64,000 nt of DNA, taken from NCBI RefSeq assembly GCF_002994635.1, contig NZ_PVNL01000069.1:1-64000 (forward strand), in the 5' to 3' direction. Below are positions 45,231 to 53,018 of the stretch, one piece after another. The translations under genes and the position numbers were made by a program. The notes under the pieces were generated by a model. The model searched no databases. It was not told where the DNA came from and worked only from the letters and a program-made list of their open reading frames with translations. Each line of letters begins with the position of its first letter. Position 1 is the stretch's first letter. This DNA comes from Enhygromyxa salina (GTDB lineage Bacteria > Myxococcota_A > Polyangia > Nannocystales > Nannocystaceae).

Positions 45231-46144
45231 GGTCGCCCCCTCCAGCCCATCGCCTCGGAGATCCGCACGAGCAGCGAGCGCTGGCGGACCAGCGCCCGGA
45301 CCTCGCCGACCATGCCGTCGAACAGCACGACGGGAGCCGACCCCGAGTCGTGCGCGAGCTCGGCCTCGACCACCAGCACCGAGTCCGAGGCCTGGGCCGA
45401 AGCCAGCTCGTGGCGCTGAAGTGGATCCTCGATCGAGATGGCCTCGCTCGAGACCGAGCGGACCACGAAGATGTGGCGGTGGTCGCCGGCTCGCTCGACG
45501 ATCAGCTCGAGCTCGGTGCCGACCTGAATGACCCCGAGCGTCGAGTCTGGAAAGGTCGCGACGAGGTACGGGCGCGAGTCCTGATCATCAGCCGAGCGAC
45601 GCCCGATCGTGGCGACGATATCGGAGGCGTTGACGAGTCCACCCTCACGCGCGCGAACCGAGATGACGTCGCCGTCGATCGGGCTGCGCAGGGTCAGCGC
45701 CGCGGCCCGATCGCGGAGGTCCGAGAGCGCGACGCGGGCGCTGCCGACCTCGCCGCGCAGCGCCGGGTTGGTCGGGCTGCGCAGCATCGCCGCGAGGGCC
45801 TCGTCATAGCGATGCCGGGCCCGGCGAAGCTCGCCGTCGATCTCGGGGTCGTGGAGCTGGACCAGCGCCTGACCTTCGACGACCGAGTCGCCGGGCGAGG
45901 TTGCGATCGCATGGATGCCGCCCGCCGCTTCGCTGCGTAGATAGATGGTGCCGGGCACTCGCACGACCCCGCGACCCGAGACCCGCTCGGGGCTGGGGAT
46001 CACCAGCGAGAGCGCCGCGGCGAGCAGGAGCAGACCCAGACTCATGACTGGGCCTGAGAACCATGCCCGTTCTCGGCGGCTGGGTATGCCCCGAGCCCAA
46101 CCTTCCTTGGTGAGCTCGGCGAGCGCTTCGGGCCTCAGATCCAC
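45227..46144 (-). CDS. HlyD-family membrane fusion protein
   Basis: A membrane helix (PVMSLGLLLLAAALSLVIP) is followed by GVVRVPGTIYLRSEAAGGIHAIATSPGD and LTLRSPIDGDVISVRAREGG (split lipoyl domain), a short helical hairpin, and a beta-barrel (DSTLGVIQVGTELELIVERAG). DLRPEALAELTKEGW before the helix is the usual start of PCAT-linked fusion proteins. I choose GTG at 46144, which has a GGGG stretch 6-9 nt upstream. The frame is open to a GTG at 46237, but that version would run through the 13-bp inverted repeat and has no ribosome-binding site. First gene of the minus-strand operon. Confidence 0.85.
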   Translation of the reverse strand: MDLRPEALAELTKEGWARGIPSRRERAWFSGPVMSLGLLLLAAALSLVIPSPERVSGRGVVRVPGTIYLRSEAAGGIHAIATSPGDSVVEGQALVQLHDPEIDGELRRARHRYDEALAAMLRSPTNPALRGEVGSARVALSDLRDRAAALTLRSPIDGDVISVRAREGGLVNASDIVATIGRRSADDQDSRPYLVATFPDSTLGVIQVGTELELIVERAGDHRHIFVVRSVSSEAISIEDPLQRHELASAQASDSVLVVEAELAHDSGSAPVVLFDGMVGEVRALVRQRSLLVRISEAMGWRGRP

Positions 46145-46169
46145 GCTGCCCCATTGCGCAGACAGGGAG

Positions 46170-46202
46170 GAAATCTGACGAAAAATTTCTTCGTCAGATT
46201 TC
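46170..46202. promoter_or_regulatory. 13-bp perfect inverted repeat in the divergent promoter of the RiPP cluster
   Basis: GAAATCTGACGAA (46170-46182) pairs perfectly with TTCGTCAGATTTC (46190-46202) around a 7-nt loop. It is AT-rich in a ~70% GC setting and lies between the start of the fusion-protein gene and the precursor peptide. It could be an operator for a dimeric regulator or a 5'-leader hairpin; both arms of the cluster would feel it. If the fusion protein starts at 46237 the repeat would be coding, which I think less likely. Confidence 0.7.
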
Positions 46203-46266
46203 ACCGACCGGCGCACAAGGGGGTCAGTGCTCGACACGACGTCGGGCGCGACAAAGAGAAAACATC

Positions 46267-46428
46267 ATGAAGACCATCAAAGAACTCCGCATCTCCGATC
46301 TCCAGCAAGTCCGTGGCGCCGCCGAACTCGGTGGCGGTCGCGAGGAGTACACCCGCAACTGCGAGGACGGCTCCTGCAAGAGCAGCGAGATCGGCAAGCA
46401 GGCCACTCCCGCCCTCGGCGCGCTCTAG
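46267..46428 (+). CDS. RiPP/bacteriocin precursor peptide with Gly-Ala leader
   Basis: A 53-residue peptide starting MKTIKELRISDLQQVRGA. Counting back from a cut after Ala18: Gly -2, Val -4, Leu -7, Asp -8, which fits the double-glycine (GA type) leader read by C39 peptidases. The proposed core is residues 19-53: Ala-Glu-Leu-Gly-Gly-Gly, then REEYTRNCEDGSCKSSEIG with two Cys (32 and 37), and a tail ending ATPALGAL. The two Cys could form a disulfide or be modified. An AAAGAG stretch lies 10-15 nt before the ATG, and an intrinsic terminator follows the stop by 8 bp. It sits between the export operon and the putative modification genes. Too short for most gene finders, so it may be unannotated. 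Confidence 0.82.
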   Translation: MKTIKELRISDLQQVRGAAELGGGREEYTRNCEDGSCKSSEIGKQATPALGAL

Positions 46429-46436
46429 TCCTGATT

Positions 46437-46467
46437 GGGGCCGGCGACTCCGTCGGCCCCTTTTTTT
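46437..46467 (+). terminator. Intrinsic terminator/attenuator after the precursor gene
   Basis: GGGGCCG (46437-46443) pairs with CGGCCCC (46454-46460) and is followed by seven T's (46461-46467). It stands between the precursor stop and the ribosome-binding site of the next gene, so it should make precursor mRNA more abundant than mRNA of the downstream genes, a common design in RiPP operons. Confidence 0.85.
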
Positions 46468-46492
46468 GCCTTCAGTATCGAGGAACACTCGC

Positions 46493-47719
46493 GTGAACGA
46501 GCCGCTGCAACTCATCGATATGTCAGGTGCGCGCCCGTCCGAGCGACAGGTGCAGGGAGCCGGCGACCAGCTCGCGGCGCTCAGTGCCACTCGTCATATT
46601 CTTCAAGACCCCCACACCCGGATCGTTCGGCGTTCAATTGACGCGAACTGGCTGTACGAGACCCGCAGCTCCAAGACATCGGCCGGGTGGAACCCGTTTC
46701 GGGGCGAGATCTATATTGCCGACAACTCGCTGGTTGCGCAGTGGCTCGACGATCCTTCCATGGATCTTCGGGTGCTCAACGAGAATGATCTATTTCTGCC
46801 CGAATTCGCGTTCTTGCTGCACGATCACCTGCACATCTTCGGGGCCCGCACGATCGCAGAGCTGCGCCCCGAGCTAGCGTTCGGCCACGGGACCCTGGAC
46901 CCGGCCCGGCTCGAGGAGCACGCGTTCGTGCTGGTCGTGACCGAGGCTGTCGCGACCGTCGGCCTCGACTACTGGGATCTGTGCTGCCGCAACCTCGGTC
47001 GCGAGCTCGACATTGGGACATCGTTTGCCCGGCTGACGGTCTCGTATCAGGCCTCGCTCGAGCCCGAGTATCGCCGCTATTGCGAGGACTTCACCGCGCA
47101 GACCCCCGACTTTTTTGGCTTGATCGCACGATTTTACTGCACGGGCGCGTTCCCGGGGTTTGACGGCGAGGCCCTGCGTCGCAGCCCGGTCACGCTGGGC
47201 TGGCTTCGGCATGAGCTGCTGTATGGCGGATCCCAGCGACGCTACTCGAGGCAGTGGCTGCAACACCTCGCGGGTGTCCAGCACTACGACGCTGGCGCGC
47301 TCGAAGCCCCGATCGAGATCCCGGACTGGGGCGAGGACGTGATCGAGGAGCTCGGCGAGCGCCTGTGGGCCAAGGTCAAGCACGGCGATCCATGGTTGCC
47401 TGGGGCGCAGCATGCCCCCGAGCAGGCCTGGCGGGCGCCGCAGCGCGGTCCGATCGACTGTCGGTTCACCAACCTCGCCGGGTTCGCAGACGCCGAACGT
47501 GAGCTCGCCCGCCGCAGCGTGCTCGAGCCCTCGCGTCCGCAGTGGCGTGAGCAGCTGCTGCGAAGTCGTCGCTATCCGATCGGCGATCCCGACGCGATCG
47601 CGGCCGTGAACACGCTGATCCACAGCCCCGACCACGCCGTGGTCGCGTGGGCGGCCAACCAGCTCCCCGCGTACGGGCGGTCCGAGGACGAGCCGCTCGA
47701 CATGTTCTTCCTCAAGTGA
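46493..47719 (+). CDS. Putative RiPP-cluster enzyme of unknown family
   Basis: GTG 46493 (VNEPLQLIDMSGARPSERQ) has GAGGA 9-13 nt upstream; 408 residues. No known family is recognised. Mostly helical. A histidine-rich spot, LHDHLHIFGARTIAEL (~109), is followed ~30 residues later by LEEHAFVLVVTEAVATVGLD, so HxxxH and ExxH-like patterns face each other as in helical di-metal proteins; this is speculation. Two aromatic/Arg-rich segments (WLRHELLYGGSQRRYSRQW, WAKVKHGDPWLPGAQH) may bind the peptide. Its position right after the precursor and before the SelO-like gene suggests a modification enzyme or a leader-binding partner. Confidence 0.7.
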   Translation: MNEPLQLIDMSGARPSERQVQGAGDQLAALSATRHILQDPHTRIVRRSIDANWLYETRSSKTSAGWNPFRGEIYIADNSLVAQWLDDPSMDLRVLNENDLFLPEFAFLLHDHLHIFGARTIAELRPELAFGHGTLDPARLEEHAFVLVVTEAVATVGLDYWDLCCRNLGRELDIGTSFARLTVSYQASLEPEYRRYCEDFTAQTPDFFGLIARFYCTGAFPGFDGEALRRSPVTLGWLRHELLYGGSQRRYSRQWLQHLAGVQHYDAGALEAPIEIPDWGEDVIEELGERLWAKVKHGDPWLPGAQHAPEQAWRAPQRGPIDCRFTNLAGFADAERELARRSVLEPSRPQWREQLLRSRRYPIGDPDAIAAVNTLIHSPDHAVVAWAANQLPAYGRSEDEPLDMFFLK

Positions 47720-47728
47720 GCGAACGTC

Positions 47729-49183
47729 ATGAACATCGACGACCCACGAACGATCCAGTGGCGACCTGCCAGCCCCTGGGCCACGCCTGTCCCGCTCGCG
47801 GCGGCCGACTTCGAGCCGCTGCACGCCGAGCACCGCAGCTGGTGCCTGCGGACGGACCTCGGCGCCATGCAGGCCTTTGGTGTGGCCGGCTTTGACGACG
47901 GTGATCTCAGCGTGGGCTTCGCCGACTTTCAGCTGCCTGCTCGCTACCCCGTGGCCCGGCGGCTCGGCTCGGGCCGCGCCGTGTTTCATCAGGGGAAGTA
48001 CATCAAGGGCGTCGGCCGGACCCAGCTCGCGGCCAACTGGGCTGACGCCAGCGATGTCTTGCACAGCTCGGGGCACATGTATCCGAGCGGGGCGATCCGC
48101 GAGTACATCGTCACGCGCTACCTCGAGGCGCGCGGGCTTGGCGATGTGGTGGTGCCGTGTGAGGGCCTCGCCGTGAGGCCGCTCCCTGCCGCGTTTGGCA
48201 GCGCGCTGCGAGCCCACGCCGAGCAGATTGGGGTCGCGCTGGCTCCGGCTGACGCGTGCCTGCAGGCGCTGACCTTCAAGCCCGGCAACTTCGCGCGCTG
48301 GTCCAACTTCTTGTGGCTGGCGACCCACGCGTATGGCGAGCTCGACGAGGTGATTCGCATGGGCCTGGCCCTGCATCACTTCAGCGACCCGTCCGCCGAG
48401 GTCGACACCAACGCGTGCACGCCCACGGCGATCGCCGCCAGCCTCGACGCCGCGGTCGAGCGAACCCGTCGCAACTTCGCGCGCTTCTTCGAGGCCGGGA
48501 TCTACTGGGGCTCGTTCACCAACAACGCGACGCTCGACGGTCGCTTCTTGGATCTGGAGCTGCCGACCCTGCTGACCGAGCCGATGGTCGTCGCGCTCGC
48601 CCCCCACAAGAAGCGCACTGGCCTGTCGAGCGCGGCGACGCCGATCTATCAATGGTTCGGGGCCGAGTTCATCGACGCCGCCAAGGCGCTCGCTGCATGC
48701 GTCGCGCTGCTGCGCACGCGGCTCTCGGAGCTGGCCTCGCGCTGCGAGCATGAGAGCGCGGCGGCGTTTTGTCGCGCGACCGTCGAGGCGTTGGGCGAGA
48801 CCTTTGGTCCTGACCACTGGATTCACGATCGCGAGCAGTGGCGTCGGGAGCTGCGCTCGCGCTATGTGGGCCAGGTCGGCTGTCCCTACGATCCCGAGCC
48901 GCTGGTCGAGGCGCTGCTTGGTCAGTCGTCGGTTAGCATCGCGCTTCGCCGCCATGAGCTCGGCTTGGCCGATCCCGAGCCAGCGATCTCCGTCGCCAGC
49001 TTCTTTGCCGACGGCGCGTCGCTGCCCGAGGACGCCGACGGCGCTCGTGCGCTGATCAACGGCCTCGTGCAGGAGCTCGATCAGTGCACTCACGTCGACG
49101 AGCTGCTTCGCGGGCTGCGGGAGGCGACGGATCAGATCCGGTCCCACGTGCGGCCGCGCGCTCGCCAGGGGGCCGCCGCGTGA
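47729..49183 (+). CDS. Remote SelO-like (pseudokinase AMPylase fold) protein in the RiPP cluster
   Basis: From ATG 47729, 484 residues. Several segments follow the order of SelO/YdiU: RRLGSGRAVFHQGKYIKGVG (~80-95) like the LGDGR...LKGxG nucleotide loop of SelO; HMYPSGAIREYIVTRYLEARGLG like the SxIRExL-SEAMHxLGI helix; FEAGIYWGSFTNNATLDGRF (~255-274), then LDLELPTLL, like HGVxNTDNxS...DYGP, which holds the catalytic Asn and metal Asp. The match is distant and made by eye. SelO proteins transfer AMP to proteins; a SelO-like enzyme acting on a secreted peptide would be new. It starts 9 bp after the previous stop and its stop overlaps the GNAT start. Confidence 0.62.
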   Translation: MNIDDPRTIQWRPASPWATPVPLAAADFEPLHAEHRSWCLRTDLGAMQAFGVAGFDDGDLSVGFADFQLPARYPVARRLGSGRAVFHQGKYIKGVGRTQLAANWADASDVLHSSGHMYPSGAIREYIVTRYLEARGLGDVVVPCEGLAVRPLPAAFGSALRAHAEQIGVALAPADACLQALTFKPGNFARWSNFLWLATHAYGELDEVIRMGLALHHFSDPSAEVDTNACTPTAIAASLDAAVERTRRNFARFFEAGIYWGSFTNNATLDGRFLDLELPTLLTEPMVVALAPHKKRTGLSSAATPIYQWFGAEFIDAAKALAACVALLRTRLSELASRCEHESAAAFCRATVEALGETFGPDHWIHDREQWRRELRSRYVGQVGCPYDPEPLVEALLGQSSVSIALRRHELGLADPEPAISVASFFADGASLPEDADGARALINGLVQELDQCTHVDELLRGLREATDQIRSHVRPRARQGAAA

Positions 49184-49974
49184 GCTCGAACGGTGACGTG
49201 ACGGCGCGGCCGCAGCTCAGCTACGGGGATCCGCGGCGCGCTCACGAGCTGTTCGCCCTGCGCTCACGGGCCTTCGCCGCGCGGATCGACGGCGAGGCAG
49301 CAGGCGGGCGCTGGGTCGAGATCGGCGGCGGCTTTGGGTTCGACTGGGACGGCTACCGTTGGGTCCACGACTTCGGTGACGAGGCGCTCGCGCGCCTCGA
49401 CGAGCTGCTCGACTGGTTTCAGAGCGGGGTCGCGCCGATGTTCGAGACCTATTGTGGCGAATCGGTTCAGACCACCGCCCAGGCGCTGACCCTGCTTGGC
49501 TATCAGCCGTATCACGCTCACGCGTTTTTTGCTGCGCCGCTCGGGTCGCTCGGGTCTGGAGAAGCCGGCGCGGACGTCGAGGTCAGCCTGGACCCCCACG
49601 ACTTCGGCCGGCTGGGCGCGCAGATGTGGAGCGAAGGGGATCCCGCGCGGGCACGGGCGCTGACCCGTCAGCACGAGGGATCCGAGTGGAGCTGCGTGAC
49701 CGTGATCGAGCACGGGCGGCCCGTCGCAGGCGCCAGCTTGTTCTTTGACGGGGCCTACGCGTTTCATGCCAACGCGCTGACCCTGCCCGAGTGCCAGGGC
49801 CGAGGTCTGCACGCTCGACTGTTGCGCGCGCACATCGAGCTCGCGCGGGCCCGGGGCAAGACGTGGATCGTCGCCGATACTCAGGTTGGGTCGGGCAGCG
49901 GTCGCAACCTCGAGCGTGCAGGGCTTCGCTGTGTGGCGACTTGCCTGCACTGGCAGCCGCTGCGACAGGACTGA
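49180..49974 (+). CDS. GNAT acyltransferase of the RiPP cluster
   Basis: The GTG at 49180 overlaps the previous stop (GTGA); 264 residues. The N-terminal half (WVEIGGGFGFDWDGYRWVHD, FQSGVAPMFETYCGESVQTT) is a diverged GNAT-like or docking half; the C-terminal half is a clear GNAT: EWSCVTVIEHGRPVAGASLF, YAFHANALTLPECQGRGLHARLLRAH (acyl-CoA loop QGRGLH), and SGRNLERAGLRCVATCLHW. Two-domain GNATs occur as peptide acylation enzymes in some RiPP pathways. The likely target is an amine of the precursor core: its N-terminus after cleavage or Lys38/Lys44. Last gene of the plus-strand arm. Confidence 0.82.
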   Translation: MSSNGDVTARPQLSYGDPRRAHELFALRSRAFAARIDGEAAGGRWVEIGGGFGFDWDGYRWVHDFGDEALARLDELLDWFQSGVAPMFETYCGESVQTTAQALTLLGYQPYHAHAFFAAPLGSLGSGEAGADVEVSLDPHDFGRLGAQMWSEGDPARARALTRQHEGSEWSCVTVIEHGRPVAGASLFFDGAYAFHANALTLPECQGRGLHARLLRAHIELARARGKTWIVADTQVGSGSGRNLERAGLRCVATCLHWQPLRQD

Positions 49975-49977
49975 GCG

Positions 49978-50119
49978 CCGGGCTTCGCTGATCTCGATCG
50001 AGGATCTCGCCGCCGCGGCCACCGAGCTGCGGACCCAGGCCCACCGCGACGCGTACCCCGGCACCGGGCTGCCGCCCACCGGCGACTGGGCCGAACTCTC
50101 GCAGCCCTACGCGGGGTAG
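49978..50119 (+). pseudogene. Possible gene remnant after the RiPP cluster
   Basis: In one frame the text reads LISIEDLAAAATELRTQAHR, then YPGTGLPPTGDWAELSQPYAG and TAG at 50117-50119. It is protein-like but has no start codon and no ribosome-binding site, and begins right after the GNAT stop in a different frame. It may be the end of a lost gene or a chance frame. Confidence 0.25.
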
Positions 50120-50169
50120 TTGTTTGTACCCCCCGGCTTGCTAGAGCGCCATCGGCCCACCCCCGCGCG

Positions 50170-51045
50170 TCAACAGGTCCGGCTCAGTTGCATCGCTTCT
50201 CCGAGCCGGGCGAGCTTGTGTGGGTTGGCGACGGCATAGATGCGAGTGATCCGTCCTGCCTCGATGACCAGGCTGATCGCCGCGTGAAGCTCCCCGTCGA
50301 GGTCGATCCGCAGCGCGGGGGCGCCGTTGAGCCACATGGCTCCGACGCGGGCTCCGGGCGCGACCCTGGGGAAACCGGCGAGGGTCCGGGCCACACGGTG
50401 CGCGCCCACGACTGGGCGGCGGAGCGCGGGGACCAGCCCGCCGCCATCGGCGACGGCCACCACTTCGGGCGCGAGCACGTCGAGGAGACCTTGCAGATCA
50501 CCGGTCTGGATCGCCGAGCGCAGCCGCTCCACGGCGGCCTGCTGCTCGACGGCGCTGACCTTCATGCGTGGCCGACGGGCCGCCACGTGCACGCGAGCCC
50601 GGCGTGCGATCTGCCGGACCGCGGCCGGTGATTTTTGGATCGCGGCCGCGATCTCGTCGTACGGCGTATCGAACACCTCGCGCAGCACGAACACCGCCCG
50701 CTCCGTCGGGGTGAGCGTCTCGAGCACCGTGAGCATCGCAATCGAGACGCTCTCGGCGAGCTCGACGTCGTCAGCCACATCGGGGCCCGTCCGCAGCGGT
50801 TCGGGCAGCCACTCGCCGACGTAGTCCTCCCGCCGCCGCGTGAGCGTACGAAGCCGGTTGAGCGCCTGCCGGGTCACCGTCCGCACCAGGTAGGCCCGCG
50901 GATCATGGACCTCGGCCTGCTCGACGCCCGCCCAGCGGAGCCAGGTCTCCTGCACGACATCCTCGGCGTCGCCAACGGAGCCGAGCATCTCGTAGGCAAC
51001 CGTGAACAGCAGGCTGCGGTGGGTAACGAAGGGGTCGTCGCTCAT
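50170..51045 (-). CDS. SigJ-type ECF sigma factor with SnoaL-like C-terminal domain
   Basis: From the ATG at 51043-51045, 291 residues. Region 2: LLFTVAYEMLGSVGDAEDVVQETWLRWAGV and DPRAYLVRTVTRQALNRLR; region 4: LTPTERAVFVLREVFDTPYDEIAAAIQKSPAAVRQIARRAR. The last ~120 residues (VERLRSAIQTGDLQGLLDVL to the end) are a SnoaL/NTF2-like domain, typical of the ECF41/SigJ group. Its ATG overlaps the stop of the CMD gene, the classic partner of ECF41 sigma factors, which usually regulate that operon. The C-terminal domain is thought to act as an internal switch. Confidence 0.92.
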   Translation of the reverse strand: MSDDPFVTHRSLLFTVAYEMLGSVGDAEDVVQETWLRWAGVEQAEVHDPRAYLVRTVTRQALNRLRTLTRRREDYVGEWLPEPLRTGPDVADDVELAESVSIAMLTVLETLTPTERAVFVLREVFDTPYDEIAAAIQKSPAAVRQIARRARVHVAARRPRMKVSAVEQQAAVERLRSAIQTGDLQGLLDVLAPEVVAVADGGGLVPALRRPVVGAHRVARTLAGFPRVAPGARVGAMWLNGAPALRIDLDGELHAAISLVIEAGRITRIYAVANPHKLARLGEAMQLSRTC

Positions 51046-51629
51046 GAATGCTTTGTCGTCGTGGGTTGTGCGAGGGGCTGCAGGCCGCAGGACGCCGCGA
51101 ACCCCTGCGCCTCGATCCCGAGCGCGGTGTTGGTGCGAGCGCCCATGTTCGCGGCCGCGACGAAGGACGTGAGCTCGACCAGCGCGGGAGCACCAAGCTG
51201 CTCGAGCAGCGCGGCCGACATCTCGTCGGTGACGGTGGGTGGAGTCTGGCTCATCGCCTCGGCATACTCCATCACCTGCCGCTCGAGCGGGGTGAAGACC
51301 GTGGACTCGCGCCAGCGGGGCACCTCGCGGGCCTTGACCTCGTCGAGCCCCTGGTTGTGAGCATGGAAGTAGCCGAGGTCCAGGCAAAACCTGCAGCCGA
51401 CGAGCGACGCGACCGCCATGTGGGCGAACGACTTCAGGCTCGGATCGACTTGGTTCCAGTTTTTGGTCTTGCGGCTGAACGCGCTGAGGTCCTTGAACAC
51501 GTCGGGGTGGTTCCACATCACCTCGACCGGCTCGGGTACGGCGCCGAACCTCTTGCGGGTCATGATCTTCACGAGGGCACCGCTGAGTCCGGTGAGCTCG
51601 GTCCTGGGGATCCGGGTTGTGCTGGCCAT
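51042..51629 (-). CDS. Carboxymuconolactone decarboxylase family protein (AhpD-like)
   Basis: ATG at 51627-51629 (MASTTRIPRTELTG) is preceded by AGGAG at good spacing, so it is preferred over an ATG ten codons upstream. 195 residues. VASLVGCRFCLDLGYFHAHN carries the CxxC...H redox motif of AhpD/CMD proteins, with FTPLERQVMEYAEAMSQTPP and LVELTSFVAAANMGARTNTAL as the usual helices. It should reduce peroxide or handle oxidised substrates. Co-transcribed with the SigJ-type sigma factor that very likely regulates it. Confidence 0.92.
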   Translation of the reverse strand: MASTTRIPRTELTGLSGALVKIMTRKRFGAVPEPVEVMWNHPDVFKDLSAFSRKTKNWNQVDPSLKSFAHMAVASLVGCRFCLDLGYFHAHNQGLDEVKAREVPRWRESTVFTPLERQVMEYAEAMSQTPPTVTDEMSAALLEQLGAPALVELTSFVAAANMGARTNTALGIEAQGFAASCGLQPLAQPTTTKHS

Positions 51630-51748
51630 GTCTGCTCCTGTCGTAGATGGGTTCAGCATCGAGACACCGCAGGCAGCGGCGATGTGACATCCAAAATCAG
51701 GGCTCGCTCGCGCGACCTGGTGGTGGCGGGCTCACCGGGTTGAGCATG

Positions 51749-51946
51749 GCGACCAGCGGCACGACACTTGCCACGTTCCTGATCGAGCAAGGTGTCCTGG
51801 GCCCCACCTCAGCGCCGCCGGCCACGCCGGGTTTGATCCGGTGGCCAAGAACAACAAGAACGGGCGCAAAAATGCCGCCGCATCGAGCTGCTCTGCTGCC
51901 GGAGCTCAGCGAGCTCACGTGGATCATCGAGGAGGCCAAACTCTGA
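51749..51946 (+). CDS. Short hypothetical ORF
   Basis: A 65-residue frame starting MATSGTTLATFLIEQG and ending PELSELTWIIEEAKL. The first residues resemble the start of class I fructose-1,6-bisphosphatases (TTLxxFLIEQ), but the rest does not, so it may be a decayed fragment. The surrounding 51630-52017 gap, between the CMD start and the next lipoprotein, shows nothing else. Confidence 0.25.
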   Translation, partial: ATSGTTLATFLIEQGVLGPTSAPPATPGLIRWPRTTRTGAKMPPHRAALLPELSELTWIIEEAKL

Positions 51947-52017
51947 TGGCTGGTTCCGACTCTGAGTCACTTGGTCACATGTTGACACGCACACTCGGCT
52001 TGCTCGACTCTGAAACC

Positions 52018-52872
<855 letters not shown>

Positions 52873-53018
52873 TGGGAGTGGGACCACTCGTGAGGCCAGC
52901 AGGACGGATCCTGCGACCACCGCACGTCGGCGCGAAGCGCTGCAGGTCGCATACCTTGGACAGCGCTACCGCCGACACCGCGTGAGGCCCAGAGCTCTCG
53001 CCGACTGCCTTCGCTGTC

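Noticed and set aside
42879..45419. 846-residue plus-strand ORF opposite the C39 transporter
   Set aside because: Shadow of the transporter gene, which has all catalytic and ABC motifs on the minus strand.
46874..49147. 757-residue minus-strand ORF opposite the RiPP enzymes
   Set aside because: Antisense shadow; the plus frames have ribosome-binding sites, overlaps and GNAT/SelO-like motifs.
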